Positions 1 through 13,500 of a stretch of 64,000 bases of DNA are shown piece after piece. Under the pieces are notes generated by a model. It saw nothing but the letters and a program-made list of their open reading frames with translations, ran no database searches and had not been told where the DNA came from. A program made the translations under genes and the position numbers. Within the stretch, counting starts at the first letter, position 1. Each line of letters opens with the position of its first letter. The stretch spans positions 20,272,001 to 20,336,000 of the forward strand of contig OX485804.1 in assembly GCA_950295325.1 (NCBI GenBank), in the 5' to 3' direction. This DNA is from Polytrichum commune. Its lineage: Eukaryota > Streptophyta > Polytrichopsida > Polytrichales > Polytrichaceae.

Positions 1-765
1 GATCATTCAGTTGGACATGGCGTTTGATGTGTCCAAATACCCATCTTGCAACATTGAGAAATGGACTATATGATGGCAAACGGAAGTAGATGTGTCCAAT
101 ATCTTCAAAACCTTGTGGTATTTCACAAGATTTGTGAAATGGGGCATTGTCCACAAGGATGAACCTTTGTCTATCAAGGCTAGGAATGACCTTGGTTTTC
201 ATGAATTCTTAGAACTTGTATGTATTGTAAGGCACCAAGTGTGACATTGTGTGCAATGACCCCTTTGAGTTCAACGATTTCATTGGCATCTTTGTCCTGA
301 GCATGCCCTTTCAAATCAACATGTCGAGCGTAAATTGAAACCAACCTCATCCATGTATACAACATCGACCATATTGTCATTGAGCTCTAAACTTTTGATA
401 CCACTCTATACACTCTCTAAGACGTTCTTCATTGTTATAATCATCTTGTTCATAAGTGCATCAACTCGAGGGTGAATCCAACTTGACTTCAAATAACTTT
501 TGAAACACCACTGATAGATACAAGGCGTGGGGATTGAAAAACTTCATTTAGCTGACAATGGGGAGATTCTATGGTGATGTTTGGATATGCATGAAGCCTT
601 TCTACTAACCATTGAATGTGCTTGTCTTGTAAAATTGGATAGCAAACACCACCTCTATGTTTGGGCACTAATTGACCCTCTTCTTCAAAAGCCTTGGCTA
701 TGCTCCTAACAGTTCCGTAAGGATAATCGTAACGTTCACTTGTATCAACATAAGCCTTCATTTAA
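1..765 (-). pseudogene. Decayed IS630/Tc1-mariner-type transposase, cut by the window edge
   Basis: Read on the minus strand. The N-terminal part (761-489) has a helix-turn-helix pattern typical of this superfamily: a KHRGG linker followed by HIQWLVERLHAYPNIT. Next comes YMDEVGFN with the first expected catalytic Asp at 349-351, then LVDNAPFH with the second Asp at 149-151, then YSPFLNVARWVFGHIKRH near the left edge. The family normally has Glu in the PAEW-like position; here the codon at 44-46 reads Arg, so the triad is broken. The three blocks lie in different frames, so frameshifts or deletions are present. The transposase would cut and paste DNA at TA sites. The element continues beyond base 1, so its left end is not visible. 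It is certainly non-functional; the family call rests on motif order only. Confidence 0.7.
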
Positions 766-3385
766 AATGCAATGTATGATTCGTGAGCGAAGTGCATCAT
801 CTATGCGGTCATATCTATGTAGTCGACCATGCATAGCTACTGAATTGAACCAATTTAGTTCTCTAACAAAATTGTAAGCAAATCGAGACTAAGAATATTA
901 TCAATTTCTAGAAGTGTAAAAACTACCACACGCACGATATTTGTGTGGAACATTCTCAATGACAACTTGGACCTTATGTGTTAGATGCAATTCATGTCGT
1001 AATGATTATTAGGGACATACTATAGTAGGAAAACCCTAATGGCTTTGGCCATTTGAGATTATCTAAGGTGAATTATACTCCTACAACCACTACCTTTAGG
1101 AACACACAAACACAATAGTTCAAACGTCTTTCCTTTACGCCAAATTCTTGTCATTGTTTGATAACATTGATGTGTCCATTCAAATGACCAAGAACTAGCT
1201 ACCATAAGTTGAATCTATCCAATTCAGAGGGAGACCGTCATGTAGACTAAACTATAAGCTCCAGTAATCTTCAGCAAGAATATGTGGTGATCAAGCTCTC
1301 ACTTGATCTAAATGTTGTGTGTCCACAACAAAACATTTAAAGGAGCATCACAAGTAAGTGGATTGTCTTTATTCCTCAAACTAAACGATATCGATCTATT
1401 TATCTATTTATTATCGACTTTACAAAATTTGATGCATGCACCTTCTAGAAGGAATTCAGATCCGATTGAGGTGTTTTTGCACTAGCGGTTGTGAAGAGAG
1501 CAGGTTGCTGCAAACAAAACACATTCCACAACTTGCATTGCTTCCAAATCAATTATATTGTCAGGGATAGTATCATGAAGACTCTCACTAACAATCGGAT
1601 GTTGTGAAACAAGAAGGCAAAAAATCCGAAACAAGGAAGCAAGAAGTTGAGAATACGAGAACCGTTTGGTTTGCAAGGTTAATGAAATTAGTTTGGTAGG
1701 TTCATGAAGTTGCTAAAGATAAAGGTTCACTATCCTGAAATCAAGGTGTGCCACATGTCAAGTTGGCTTAGAATAATCATGAAGTAATTAAGGTTCATGA
1801 AATTGGTAGAACACTCCGGTAACATGGGTTGGAGGGTCCATGAAGTAGCTTGGAACCTTCATGAAATTAACTTTGCACTTCCATGAGGTCATCTTACCAA
1901 AGGAGTATGTTGCATGCATGTTGGAACATTGTATGTTCCATGCATGATGGTATAGTCATCCTTGCCATACATGCATGCATCCCATGGAATACAAGCATGT
2001 GTTGCCCGTAACATTGTGGCCATAACACACCCGGCGTGCAACACTGATATGTCCATTCACATATTGGAAGATCCTTCAAACGCCACCTCCATTAGGCAAA
2101 GATGCCTTGCACTTAGTGATGGGCACATGGGCATGGTCCCCATGCGTTGAGATCATTGGGAGGTGCCTTGCATGGATAGCCACCATGCCAAAAAATTTAT
2201 AATGAATTTAAAACGGATTGATAATGATTTCTAATGGATATAAGATGATTAAAAACTAAACATTAATCAACACAATGCATTTGCTCCTAGCCCTGAATCA
2301 GGACACTCTTCGCGTTTTAGTCCTGATCACAAAACAATCCATCAATCAAGAGAGAGTGCCGCAACTTTTGGTTCTTTAGGTCAAAGATTTGTATTCTTTG
2401 ATTGTCTTCGCACCTTGCCAAGGTGGATCCATATGACTCCAACAACCAAACATCATTTGGTGTCTACTGCCCATGTGTAGGTATACAATTCCTCAACGAA
2501 ATAGTCAATCACTATTGCATTGCATCACCATGTTTCATGTATTTGTCGTCCAAGCTCCCCCACCCTCGACCAAAAATCATGACAAATTTGAGTTCTTGGA
2601 AGATCCAAAGAACATTGTGCCTCGTGGATGACCGGAGTCCATTATATATCCTTCAACAATTGAGTAATGTTTTGAACCCCTTTATGAACATAGTTTGTTT
2701 CTTTCCAAACATTCAAAGCAAAGTGAATGATATGGAAGTCATACACCCCAGACAGCAAAGTTTTGTACTCATTTGGATATGTAAATCCTAAGCAGCTTTG
2801 GTCCCGAGGACAATTAAGCAAGCCTACTCCCTTTAGGGCCACTTCACACACGAGACTGAGAGCCCGTGACCATTACACTTCAAGCACTCTCATAGGTGGA
2901 AAAGGCGGAGCCGGTCCAAGTTCGCTTCACACCATGCTTGAGGGACCAACGGAGTATACAAGTGAATGCAAGATGGATGTCAAGTCCACATGGATTCCTA
3001 CACGGCATCAAATGGATCATGTTTCATGGTCATTTGGGTTATTTTCAAAAACCATTGCTTGGAGGTAGGCCTAACACAAAACCCGTAGACCATGGCACTC
3101 CGAACACTCACAACCGTTGGTTTATTTCATTTTATCATGTGTGAGGACCCGCATGAAGAAAAATCTATTGAAATAGTATTCGGTTGAGGGCTTTGTCACA
3201 TATGACTTCCACACTACACATGAGGGTCTGTGACCACACCACATGATTTTGGAGGTGTCTTGGGACAACCTCTGGACCTTTTCTGTTGGGCTCTCACAAT
3301 TTCATGGTCACGGCTTTTAGCCCTAAAGCTCACTCCTATAAATTCCAAATGCGAACCGTGTTTTGCTTTTGGTGACTGTTGTGAA
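766..3385. other. Intergenic, no gene recognised; one degenerate dispersed repeat
   Basis: No open frame here resembles a known protein. The stretch 2830-3100 is similar to 53285-53460 in the same orientation: both contain a segment reading ccacttcac followed by a gagccgtgaccat-like block, and further on gggcctaacacaaaa or gggcctgacaaaaaa followed by tagaccatg. This marks a degenerate dispersed repeat of unknown class. 1690-1900 is rich in short tcatgaa-type repeats. Confidence 0.4.
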
Positions 3386-3387
3386 TA

Positions 3388-4020
3388 CAGTTTAACCTTG
3401 ATAATGTCACACCATCTGTTTCACCAAAAAGAGTGATATAAACAAGGTGTGACATATTTGATAATGTCACATTTGAAGATGATGTGATATTATTAAAAAA
3501 AAAGGTAGAAAATCAAAATAAAATTACAATGTGAAAAAGAAAATAACAAATACGAGACTTCAATGTTTTTGAATGTAAAATCTAATTCAAAATTGTGAAT
3601 AACAACAAGAGCACATCATAATGTGTCATCGAGATTAGGTAAAGACCTCTCACTAGAGACAAAGAAGCTTCTAATGTCACATTGTTTTGTTGATGTTAAA
3701 TGTGCAACACCAATTCTAATGAGTTTGTCATGGATTTTTTCCATTCCTAACAAGTTCCAAGAATAGCATTGCATTTATCACAGGGGCGGCGCATGACCCT
3801 TTTGGCTACTACAATCTGTCCATCCAACCATCACATACAATCCATCCATACTTGGTATTATCACATTTACACTACGGATTTTGGAAAAAAATAGTGACAT
3901 TGCCAAGGGTGATAGGGATAATAACGAGGGAGTTTTACACTATGAAAATCGGTTTCAAACTTTTAGGTGACAATATCAAGGTGTTCTATTAACAAGGGTG
4001 ACATTATCAAGGTTAGACTG
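3388..4020. mobile_element. Pogo/Tigger-like deletion derivative (MITE-like), 633 bp
   Basis: The left end begins CAGTTTAACCTTGATAATGT and the right end, reverse-complemented, begins CAGTCTAACCTTGATAATGT. Both ends are flanked by TA (3386-3387 and 4021-4022), the target duplication expected for the Tc1/mariner/pogo superfamily. The interior up to about 3735 matches the transposase-bearing relative at 24832-26183, including the 3' end of its transposase reading frame. The right subterminal region (from about 3840) matches that element's right end. The middle of the transposase gene is missing, so this copy could only move with a transposase supplied from elsewhere. Confidence 0.8.
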
Positions 4021-4892
4021 TAGCATCACTCGCGTAAAAGTACATGGGAGGTTTGCAGTACAGTAACCTAGGTCCTTGGTAGCTTATGGGATTCCTTTAT
4101 TACAAAAATAAACAATAATGCCCCCAATGAAACCGCAACAAATTTACATGAAGTTCAGCATGCGCATCGCATTGTCTAGTAATAACCAAACACTTGCATG
4201 GGTTCTTAAGCCTATCGTACACACCTAAGTCGGAATTCAAATCTCCGGAGATGGAATGGGTCAAGGCACTCTCCCTCTCAAATCTCAATCCCATTATTAA
4301 ATTACGTGTTGCATTCAATACAACAATCATATAACTTAACCTATCTACCACTGCAGTCCTAACTTAACTTCTACTGCATGTAACCTAGTACCAGTATTTT
4401 TCCTCATACTATATTTGTTATCTTCTTTCATTTGTTTCCTTTCTTTAATGTCAGTAGGCCAATTGCAAGCTTTATAGATTGTCAGTGCGATATGGGTCTG
4501 CTGGTTTAACTTGCCGTGGCGTTGGATTTGGTGTGCCATTTTCATTAGAGTGGATTTTGTGATTTGTCATGTAGTACTAAGTGTCATGTGACACCCTCTC
4601 TACACTCATCTACAAGTACCACGTGTTGTTGACATCAGTTCTTTATCATTAAAAGACAATTTTAACTATACAATGTTATCAGTGTCTTAGATTTAGATAC
4701 CTAAAAATTATTTTGTAGTGATAAAGAACTAGTGGTAGCAGCCTGTTATCTTTATAGTGCTAGTTGATGCTCCGTGATTGCATGATGGGGTCGACGATGA
4801 ATGATATGGATCGTATTAAACAAGACGTTAAATGTACAAGTTTAGAATCATTGTTTCATAAGTTCTAGGAGGGATTCCAATTCATGACACCA
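4021..4892. other. Intergenic, nothing recognised
   Basis: AT-rich sequence with only short, unsupported reading frames. No RNA gene or repeat structure was seen. Confidence 0.4.
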
Positions 4893-5359
4893 ACGAGAGG
4901 GGATTATCGCATATGGACATACCTCTCATTCGTCCAACATAAAACCCTTGAGATAGTGTGCAACATGGAGGTCACTACACTGAATATGATATTTAGTGTC
5001 ACTTGTTGTTTGGAGTTACACAATGCTATATGATTTTTTTCTTGTTTAATGTAATTATCCTACCAAGTAAAGATGCCAATGTTTCATAATGACCAAACAA
5101 TCAACATGGCCTCTGTTTGATAAAAAAATGTGACATACAATAAATAGTTATAGCATTGTGTAACTCTCGAAGTCAATGACATTTATTATTATATTTAGTG
5201 TAGTTCATTCAATTATATATAACATTTAAATAGATCCAAAGACTCCGAATCAATCTAATCCAAATCATTGGAGAGCAATCGACAAGAAAACTACATGGGA
5301 TCAAGTTTTGGTGTTGGATGGATGAGAAGTATGCTTATATGAGATAATTCCCTTTCTCC
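4893..5359. mobile_element. Mutator-type MITE, copy 1 (467 bp)
   Basis: The left terminal repeat (about 4893-4950) and the reverse complement of the right one (about 5305-5359) share the pattern GAGAnAGGGAATTATC, then an imperfect stretch ending in CCTCTCATTCATCCAACA. The 10-bp flanks CATGACACCA (4883-4892) and CATGACACCT (5360-5369) match at 9 of 10 positions, as expected for Mutator-type insertion. Two further copies lie at 24521-24760 and 36139-36381. No coding capacity was found. Confidence 0.8.
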
Positions 5360-5369
5360 CATGACACCT

Positions 5370-7271
5370 ACCAAGATGTGTAGTCAAAACATGCCCCTCC
5401 CCAAGTCTGTTGTTCGTTTATTCCAATTACGTCCCATTAGACTGTATCGGGGACCCTTAATGTAAGAGTCAATTCAACTAGAATCGGGGATCCCCAAACT
5501 AGAAAACGATGCATGCATTTCCACCCTCCCCCCCATGGCAGGCGTCATAGAATATTACCTTTCTAGGAGAATCGGATAATGCCAACAAAGTTGAACATAC
5601 TATAGGCTCGTAATGTAAAAGCGAGTTTCAAAGTAGGCCTCTCGCCCACTGGATTCTAGATAACAATGGGTGGGAGGTGGTCTCAAGTAGATAAACAAAA
5701 ACAAGCAACCAACCATCTTTCGGTGGCCTACTAGAATGTCGAGGACTGTGGCCTTGGGCTGCTAGACTTCCATGCACTCACTAAACATACACATACAAAC
5801 AATAAAGACTGGAAATAGCAATAGCTGGTTGGCATATACGAACACCACCCCACCAGAGCCCATCTACAATTGTCCTCATTCCCACTAGAATATGGTGGGC
5901 GAGGGGCCTAGGTGAAAACTCACCCTAAGTGTTATATTGCTTGATGTCCAAAAACACATTTGAATTCCTTGATAAAAACTAAAATATTCTTGACAGAAGA
6001 AGGAAAGGGATGAAAGTTGCAACTACACTAAAAGTTAGAAAGTGGCATCTTTTTTCAAGATAAAGATCTTAAACAGGAACAACACTTGGGGTGTACTTAT
6101 TCAACCGCATGGATAAAGGCTAACAAGCAATTCATCCAAAAGTTGTCACCTCCTCCTTTTTGATATCTATCTAACATAGGAAAACTTTATATAGATAAAT
6201 GCCTTAGACGCAGAGCACATTGAGTTCTTTGTGCACTTTATCCTCGTGTTATGTCAACTTTTCATGGGCGTTGATCAATAGTTTTGTGACAAGTCGCTCT
6301 TTCACAAACTGTTGGCTGATGGAGTTGCTACTCTACATTGTTTATGTATTTGGTGTCACTTACTATTTGGATTATGTAATGTTATGATAAAGATTGCATT
6401 TTTTTGTTTATGTTTATTTTTGGCTATGTCTGTAGGATAGAGACTATGCATCAATTTCTTCGTTTCAAGAGCAAATTTCCTAACCACTTTGCGTTGACAC
6501 TTGGGCGTTACTTGTTCTTGTTATTTTTGGTCCACTTTACTTAATGTGGATGTTAACTATAGTTTATTGAGAGAGAGAGAGAGAGAGAGAGAGATCCCTA
6601 AAATGCATCGAAAGAAATCTAGTTAACTATAGTTATTTCAACAATTCTTGATTATTTATTTTAAAAATTTTGGGTGATAAATGAGTAGCTTCAATCCTTC
6701 ACCCGCATTTGAGAAGAAGGTGCACAAAATCCAAGAGAGGTTTGGTATAGTAAATAGCCATGCATTGGCATGAGCAAAGTGGACAACTAAAATTAGTCTT
6801 TCATGGTAAAGGTCAGAGCCTCACGGTTCTACCGTTTTCTTATTTTAACCAAGAAAAGGTCAAGTAGGTACAGTCTAACCTCGTTGATGCAACACCCTCG
6901 ATATTAGAACACATTTTTGTGGGACCAAACTTTCTAGTCCAAAACTCCCTCTTTTATACGAGTGCGTCACTCGATAGTGCGACATTTAGAATCTCCGTTT
7001 TGTCATAGTAAAGAGGTAGTTAATGCTAAAATTCTTTTCATCTATGTTATGTGCATCTAAAACACATCCATTTTCCACATGGGAACTACTTGGGAACTTC
7101 ACTTATCATTGGGAACTTGATGATAATTAGGGCTACTAGTGTAGAATGGACATGGCTAGGTTAGAGTGGCCTCCTGCCTAGTATGTTGCCTTGTACATGG
7201 ATGATATAGTATCATCAATATCTTGATGCTAAACGTCGTGCATCATTGTTATCTAGTTTCTTATTAAACAA
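5370..7271. other. Intergenic, repeat-derived, no gene recognised
   Basis: No credible reading frame. A TA followed by CAGTCTAACCTCGTTGATGC at about 6868-6890 resembles the terminus of the pogo-like elements elsewhere in the window, but I could not find a matching right end. The short motif agttaactatagtt occurs here and again near 54.4-54.8 kb. Confidence 0.35.
6569..6594. repeat. (GA)13 microsatellite
   Basis: An uninterrupted run of about 13 GA dinucleotides in intergenic DNA. Confidence 0.95.
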
Positions 7272-7614
7272 CTCTTTATATTTTGGTGTTCATGAATTTA
7301 TTAGTTTTCAAAAGTTAGTAAGGAATTTAGATTAGATGACAGTTGCTAACTTGAGTAGACAATACCATAAATCTTTGGACTCCTATTTCAAGAGCTCTTG
7401 AGAATATTTGTATTTGTTTGGGGTTATAAATTATTATTTCGTACCATCTACATTGCTTAAACTCATTGTATATATTTTAAAGCTCATATTACTTATGTTT
7501 TGTATTCCCTCAATAATATGACAACTTTACACCAATTGTCATATTAATGAGAAGAAGACACCTCGATAATACGACCTTTTTGTGTTTCCCAAACGTGTCA
7601 TACTAAAGAGGGAG
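7272..7614. repeat. Dispersed repeat, inverted partner at 36604-36965
   Basis: The reverse complement of this block matches 36604-36965 over its whole length with scattered differences. One end reads tgttctccctctttagtatgac in both copies and the other reaches a caccaaaatataaag motif. The block contains tcatattaatgagaagaagac and a gataatacgacc segment similar in style to the ends of the pogo-like elements. It is probably a non-autonomous DNA transposon, but its family is not established. Confidence 0.6.
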
Positions 7615-9077
7615 AACAATAGAATCGATCATAAAATCAATGAAAGAATGCTCTACTTGGTGAAGCCCTATACTCTAAGTAGAGAAATCATGCCATCATG
7701 GCACACCAAGTTGTAAGTGACACTGCAATATGTTATACACTTGTGGCTGATGTTGCATTTGCAATAGGCACAATGTTATAGGAATCAAATGAATATTGTG
7801 TTGTAGGTTTATAAACATAAACACATACCTTGTTAGGATACAAGCACAAGTGAAGAAGCTCTTTGCCCGCATGTAATTGTCCCCCCCTTTTCACTAGAAG
7901 GTTCCATGACATCAACTTATATGCATTGACCCAATTGAACTTCACTTGCTTATAAACAATAAACGGGGAAGGGAGTGGGGAATATGTGTTGTTGGTGGGT
8001 TATCTAGTTTGTTAAATTTTTGTTTTTATGGAGGTGAGAGAGTGTTTGGGATAACCTTATGGTTGTGTTGATATTGGTGGAGGGGGTATTAGCTAAGTGC
8101 TAATACAATAACCATGTTTACAAGTAGTGACCCAATAACCATGCCCATCACTTTTTCAAGGCTCTTAGTTGTGGACAAATGAGTGGTAGTCCCTACTTTG
8201 TTTTACACAAGGTCATCAAAAATGAAAGTGCCATGTCAAAGAAGAAAAAAGGATAAGAAAGTGACATAGAATCTACATGTCCATAAATGGATAACGTTTG
8301 GTGGTTGTATGGATTTTTCAGACGAGAGGAACTCAAACATGTTGTTACAAAAGAAAATGAAAGTGGTTGTGTCGTGGATTTTTTAGCATCTTCTATTTCG
8401 ACAATGTGTACTTCTTTTAACAGTGGTGCCATTTTTAATCCGACCCCTTATTTCTAGTGACATGTTTTTTCATCAAAAGCTCTATGTCCAACCCACACAA
8501 TGCACCATGACAATAATTCTTACCATTGTAACCTCATTAGAGGGAAATCCAATGCGTGGGTGGGGACAAAGAACGAGCAGATGCCAACCCACGATGCGTG
8601 AAGAATTTATATACCATGCAAAAACCTTCGTACCTACGTAAGCCACACGAGTTTCCAAGTTTTTAATGTACCTTGGGTGCCCGCTGTGTAAAAATAAACC
8701 GAATTCATTCCCCCAACCCACACCGGGCACTCTGCAAATAACGAAGTCTTGCATATGGGCAGGAGCAAAACACGAACACACTGCCAACCCCATGATGCAT
8801 GAAGGATTTACAAAAAGAACCTTTACACAAAAAACACATCATTACACAACTCCTTGGTTGCACTTTGTATGACCATGTATATCTCGTGAGCATGTTTCTC
8901 CTTCGATTCCGATTCCCCATTTATTGGAAGCACTCAAGCTGTGCGCCGTGAACTTTTCAACAAGCAATTGTAAATTCAAATCGCAACCTCTTTCTTTGGG
9001 AAGAAAAAAACGACCATCATGTTATGCAAGTAAACACACCCTAGTGTCATACATGACATTCAGAATGATATTGACCC
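7615..9077. other. Intergenic, nothing recognised
   Basis: Several overlapping short frames exist on both strands at 8.4-8.95 kb, but none resembles a known protein and none has convincing splice context. Confidence 0.4.
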
Positions 9078-9094
9078 ATATATATATATATATA
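9078..9094. repeat. (TA)n microsatellite
   Basis: About eight alternating TA dinucleotides. Confidence 0.9.
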
Positions 9095-9103
9095 CATATA
9101 CCG

Positions 9104-10321
9104 GTCCACCCCATGGGCTTCCACGCCTTCCCTGTACCTTGGGTGGCGAAGCAAGGTTAATGTGCTGCTGCCCGAAGCCGCAGCGGGCAGGTCGAAAATA
9201 AATAAGCAGCTTGGGCAAGGTGACCGGGGGGAAAGTCCCACGTGTGGCCGGGGAGAGGGGGATGAACGTGAGCAGTGGCAAAAGATGGCCGGGCTGCCCG
9301 GCCCTGCCCCCCTCCTTTTGCCTGCCCCGGGAGGGAATTTGAAACGCTTGAAGAATGGGCTCCATGAGTGAAGGCCCCCTCCAATCAAACGTTTTGTTAT
9401 TATTTTAATAAAGGCCCCAGCGCCTAGCGGCAATTAATGCCCCCAAGGACCCGACCCCTAGCCTGCCCTAGGGATAGGGCTAGGGGGCTAGTCGTAGGCC
9501 GTCCCGTCAGCATTCGACCGTTTGGGGCTGCACCGACTGAGCCGGTGGACAGTGGGCCGGGCGGGGACGGACGACCGGGGGACGGGAGGTCAGTGGCCGT
9601 TGGAAAGGTGAGGCGTGGAGGCAGGCGACCGGTCGTCGCGTGGCGTGTAGCAGCCTTTTTGGTTTTCAAAGCGGAGGAGGAGGGGAGGGGAGGGGAGGGG
9701 AGAGGGAAGGCTTGGAGGTTGGGGTGGTGTATGGGTTCCGAAGGCATTGAGAATGGCTGACCCCACCCCATCATCCTTCTTCCACTTCGGTAATGATGGA
9801 GGTAGGCATTGCCGCCGAGGGAAAGAGAGAAAAGTCTAGCGCCATGAAAGAAACGACGATGGTGGGAAAGCCAAGGTTAGCTTGAGTTCGTTTCTATTTT
9901 TTGTAGCTGTTTCCAAGGGAGGGATTCGGTTGCCAGGAAGGGAGAGAGGGTGCGAGCGAGAGAGAGAGGGAGAAAGAGAGAGAGAGGGGTGGCGGAGAAC
10001 ACGAGGAGGAGGAGTGGATTGGGGCTGCAGATAGACAGGCAGACATTCGTGGAGGATTAGGAATGTCGGTAGTGTTGACTCGAAAACCGGAAGGGCGGAG
10101 TTGGAGTTTCTGTTGCAGGGGAGGAGGAGGAGGAGGAGGAGGAGGAAGAGGAAGGGAGAGATTGGAGGGTTGGGGCCAACCGAGGTATGAGTGGCGGGAG
10201 ATGGAGACGTGGAGGAGTAGTAGGGCGAGGTGAGAAGACGAGTCAGGTTTGAAGGACGGAAGGAAGGAACGGGAGCTGGGGGAACGGTAAGGAAGGAGGG
10301 AGGATTTAGGGCAGGGCAGGG
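9104..10321 (+). promoter_or_regulatory. GC-rich, purine-biased promoter/5'UTR region of MYB3R
   Basis: Composition changes sharply from AT-rich to GC-rich about 1.2 kb upstream of the MYB3R start codon. The plus strand is strongly purine-biased: GGGGA repeats at about 9673-9707, GA repeats at about 9941-9987 and a GGA/GAG run at about 10118-10160. Long open frames on the minus strand here are a by-product of that low complexity. An AACGG core, the centre of the MSA motif bound by MYB3R proteins, occurs at 10283-10287, but a single 5-bp match is weak evidence. The transcription start is not determined. Confidence 0.5.
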
Positions 10322-10481
10322 ATGGCGAGCTTGACAGGGAAAGGCAAGAGTAGTAGCAGCAATGAGAATATGCAGCAGCGGTCGTCTGCGTGCTCTTCCA
10401 GCCCTGAATCGGACGACGATACCTCTCACCCCTTACCTCCTGTACATGGGTATTGTCTCTTATACTCTTACATCTCACACA

Positions 10482-10533
<52 letters not shown>

Positions 10534-13500
10534 CTCTTTCTCACTTTCTCAATCACTCATTCACTCATTCATGCATATATACATGCACAAACATACATAT
10601 GATATATATGAACAAACACGCCCTGTATGCGAAGACATACTGGGGTGAACCAGCGAAAGCAGGGAGGGTGGAAGAGGTTATCATCGTGGATAGGGTGCCT
10701 ATAACGTATCGATGATTCCCTCTTTGGGAAGTGCTCCGGAAGTTTGAGACAAGTGTTTTCATCATTCCAAACCTTGTTCAAAACAAACGGTGCGGACTAC
10801 GCGGTCGTTCTTCTATGTGGCATCTGTTGTGGAGATTCTGTTCAGACAAGGTGAAGCACATGATGAGTGTAGTGTCACAGCCCTTAAAATTCGTACAATG
10901 TACATTTTGTATGGTGACCTATGTTAATTCGTTTGTGGAAGGAGCTAGTTTCTCAGGATGTGCTTTGCACGTCTCATGCGAAACAAATTCGACACATAGC
11001 CTTCGTCAAATCTTCCATTTTGCTGCGTCAGTGGTTGAGGACGAGGAGTTTTTGGTTTGGGCTTTCGGTGTGCCCCCTTTCCTTGCAACTGTCCAGTTGG
11101 CCCCAAAGTTGCCATTTGTTCAGGAGAAGCCCAATCTTCTGAGCATTCCCACCTATCTTAGTGAAGTTTTCCGCCTCCAGAACGCTTGTATGGTGTTGGA
11201 CTAGGTGCATTTGCGTACCAAAGTCTGCTACGAAGCAATTCGAGCTCAAATCAATTGTTTTGAATTTTCGTAGTCTTGCTTCACTGAAGAGCTTTAAGCA
11301 GAGTCATCACACATGTCGCTGAGGTGGACATCAAGCACCAGGTTTAGGAGTGAAGTCGATTGTCTTGTAAAATGTATGCAAAGTGTGGACACATCCTGTC
11401 GAGAAGTTATGTGCATCTAACCCACATGAGCTTTTTTCATGGCAGACGAACAGGAGGCCCAACTCGAAGATCCTCGAAGGGAGGTTGGACTCCACTAGAG
11501 GTATATGTCTTTCTGGATATGCATACCTTGCAGAGGCTGCACATGGAACTTAAAAAATACACCTTGTATGAAGGTCGAGCCCAATTAAGAGTTGGGTTTG
11601 GATGCTATATATCTTATTGACTTGCTTTATCATCTCTGAAACATGGAACCAAACCTTACGTCATGAAATCTATATGGTGAGACTCCATATGCATGATTCG
11701 TTACAGTAAATGTGAAGAATGCGTGAGAAAGGATCAGCTAGTCCTCCGAGCACATGATGTTAGTTCTGACATTGATGTTGTTGGCATGGGACATCCAGGA
11801 TGAGACATTACGGCGAGCTGTGCAGTGCTTCAAGGGAAAAAACTGGAAGAAAATTGGTGAGTGTTTCCATATCAATATCTTTGGATGGTGTTTATGTTTG
11901 TCTGTTGGATGTTAATATCCTGTGCAATGGTGGGCATGTGGACCTAAGCTGTGTGTCTAACATAATCTTCCAGCGGAGCATTTTACGGATCGAACAGACG
12001 TGCAGTGCCTGCATCGATGGCAAAAGGTTCTGAATCCCGATTTGGTCAAGGGTGCATGGATGAAAGAGGAAGATGATCGAATCCTGGAGCTTGTGAATAA
12101 ATATGGAGCCAAGAAATGGTCTGTAATTGCACAAAATCTGCCAGGGCGAATTGGAAAGCAATGTCGGGAAAGGTGAGGTCCTGAGCATGCTTCTGATATT
12201 TGCTGAGCATATTTACTCAGGAGGGCATAACTGGGTGCACAGTCTGAAAGCTCAAGCAGTTCCAAATGTCGCACATGTTTGATTTGGAAGGTTTTGCTGA
12301 TGTGCAAACTTTGGTTGGAACAGGTGGCACAATCATCTGAATCCGAGTATAAAAAGGGATGCTTGGACACAACAAGAGGATTTAGCGTTGATCCAGGCCC
12401 ACCGAATATATGGAAACAAATGGGCTGAAATCGCCAAATTTCTACCTGGCCGGTAAGTACTACCTGATGACAGATTTCTACCTGGATCACAGTGGATGGA
12501 ATTCACTTGTGTGCTGTTGGCGACCAACCTTAATACAGTCAGCCTATTAAGTGCATATCTGTTTCCTGTTTTATTGTTTTTAGTAACTGGAAGCTTGAGG
12601 ATGGTTGTTGTGCAGAACGGACAATTCCATAAAAAATCATTGGAATAGCACTATGAAGAAGAAAGTGGATCCATTGACAGCCGCAGATCCAGTTTCAAGA
12701 GCGCTTGCGGATTATCAAGCTCAGCAAGACTCCATGAACTCTGTCTCTGTGTCTGGGCAGATGGAGTCTTTGACGAACATGGCCAGGGGTGGTCCAACCA
12801 TGAGTGAGGGAACAAATTCGTCCGGTCCTCTGAGGCATGTACAAAATACGCATTCTACTGTCCGGCCACCCCAGTATGGAGGGCAGGCCAGTGGTGAGAT
12901 GTCCAGTGACTCCAAGTCTGCGAGTTCTGGACCTCCTCACCCACCTTATCCCCATTCATACACCAACCGTGACAAGGATGCAAAGAGAAATGGAAAGATC
13001 ATGTCTGTGATCAAGAAAGAGAACTTGGGAAGTGGGCTGAGTGGACAGGAGAGGCCCGAAAATTCCCACCCTTTGCAAGACATCAGTTCACATTCTTCAG
13101 GGCAGTCCCGGGGGTTTTCAGGCTGGTCTTCAGGTCAACCACTAGGATACAGTGGTGGTTATTCTGGAGCGCCAGCACTTGCAACAACTACACAATCACA
13201 TCCTTTAACAAGCCAGGCCTTGCATTCATTACAAGAATCAGGGCCTTTGTCAACCATTGAGTTAACAAGAATACCATCTTTCTCAACTTCCTTTCCCCTC
13301 GTGTGCCCTGCACCCAGTTCCTCTCAAGGCTATTCTACCACTTCACTGTCCAATTTTAGTTCCTTCTACCCACCAAATAGTTTGTCAGAGAGTGAGGTGC
13401 ATGGAAATGCTTCTCATAATAGCGGTTGTGCAGCCACTGGTGGGGACATCCTGGCGATGATGGGGCAAATGCTGCAGCCATTTGAGTCGAGGGAAGATTG

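Noticed and set aside
2402-2791. 129-codon plus-strand frame as a gene
   Set aside because: No recognisable motif, overlapped by frames on the other strand, and located in repeat-derived DNA.
10283-10287. MSA element autoregulating MYB3R
   Set aside because: A single 5-base AACGG core without the flanking consensus is expected by chance in a region of this size.
9836-10556. Long minus-strand frames (197 and 220 codons) opposite the MYB3R leader and exon 1
   Set aside because: They are Ser/Pro/Leu or Arg/Glu runs produced by GA/CT and GGA repeats, and they overlap the confidently placed MYB3R exon 1.
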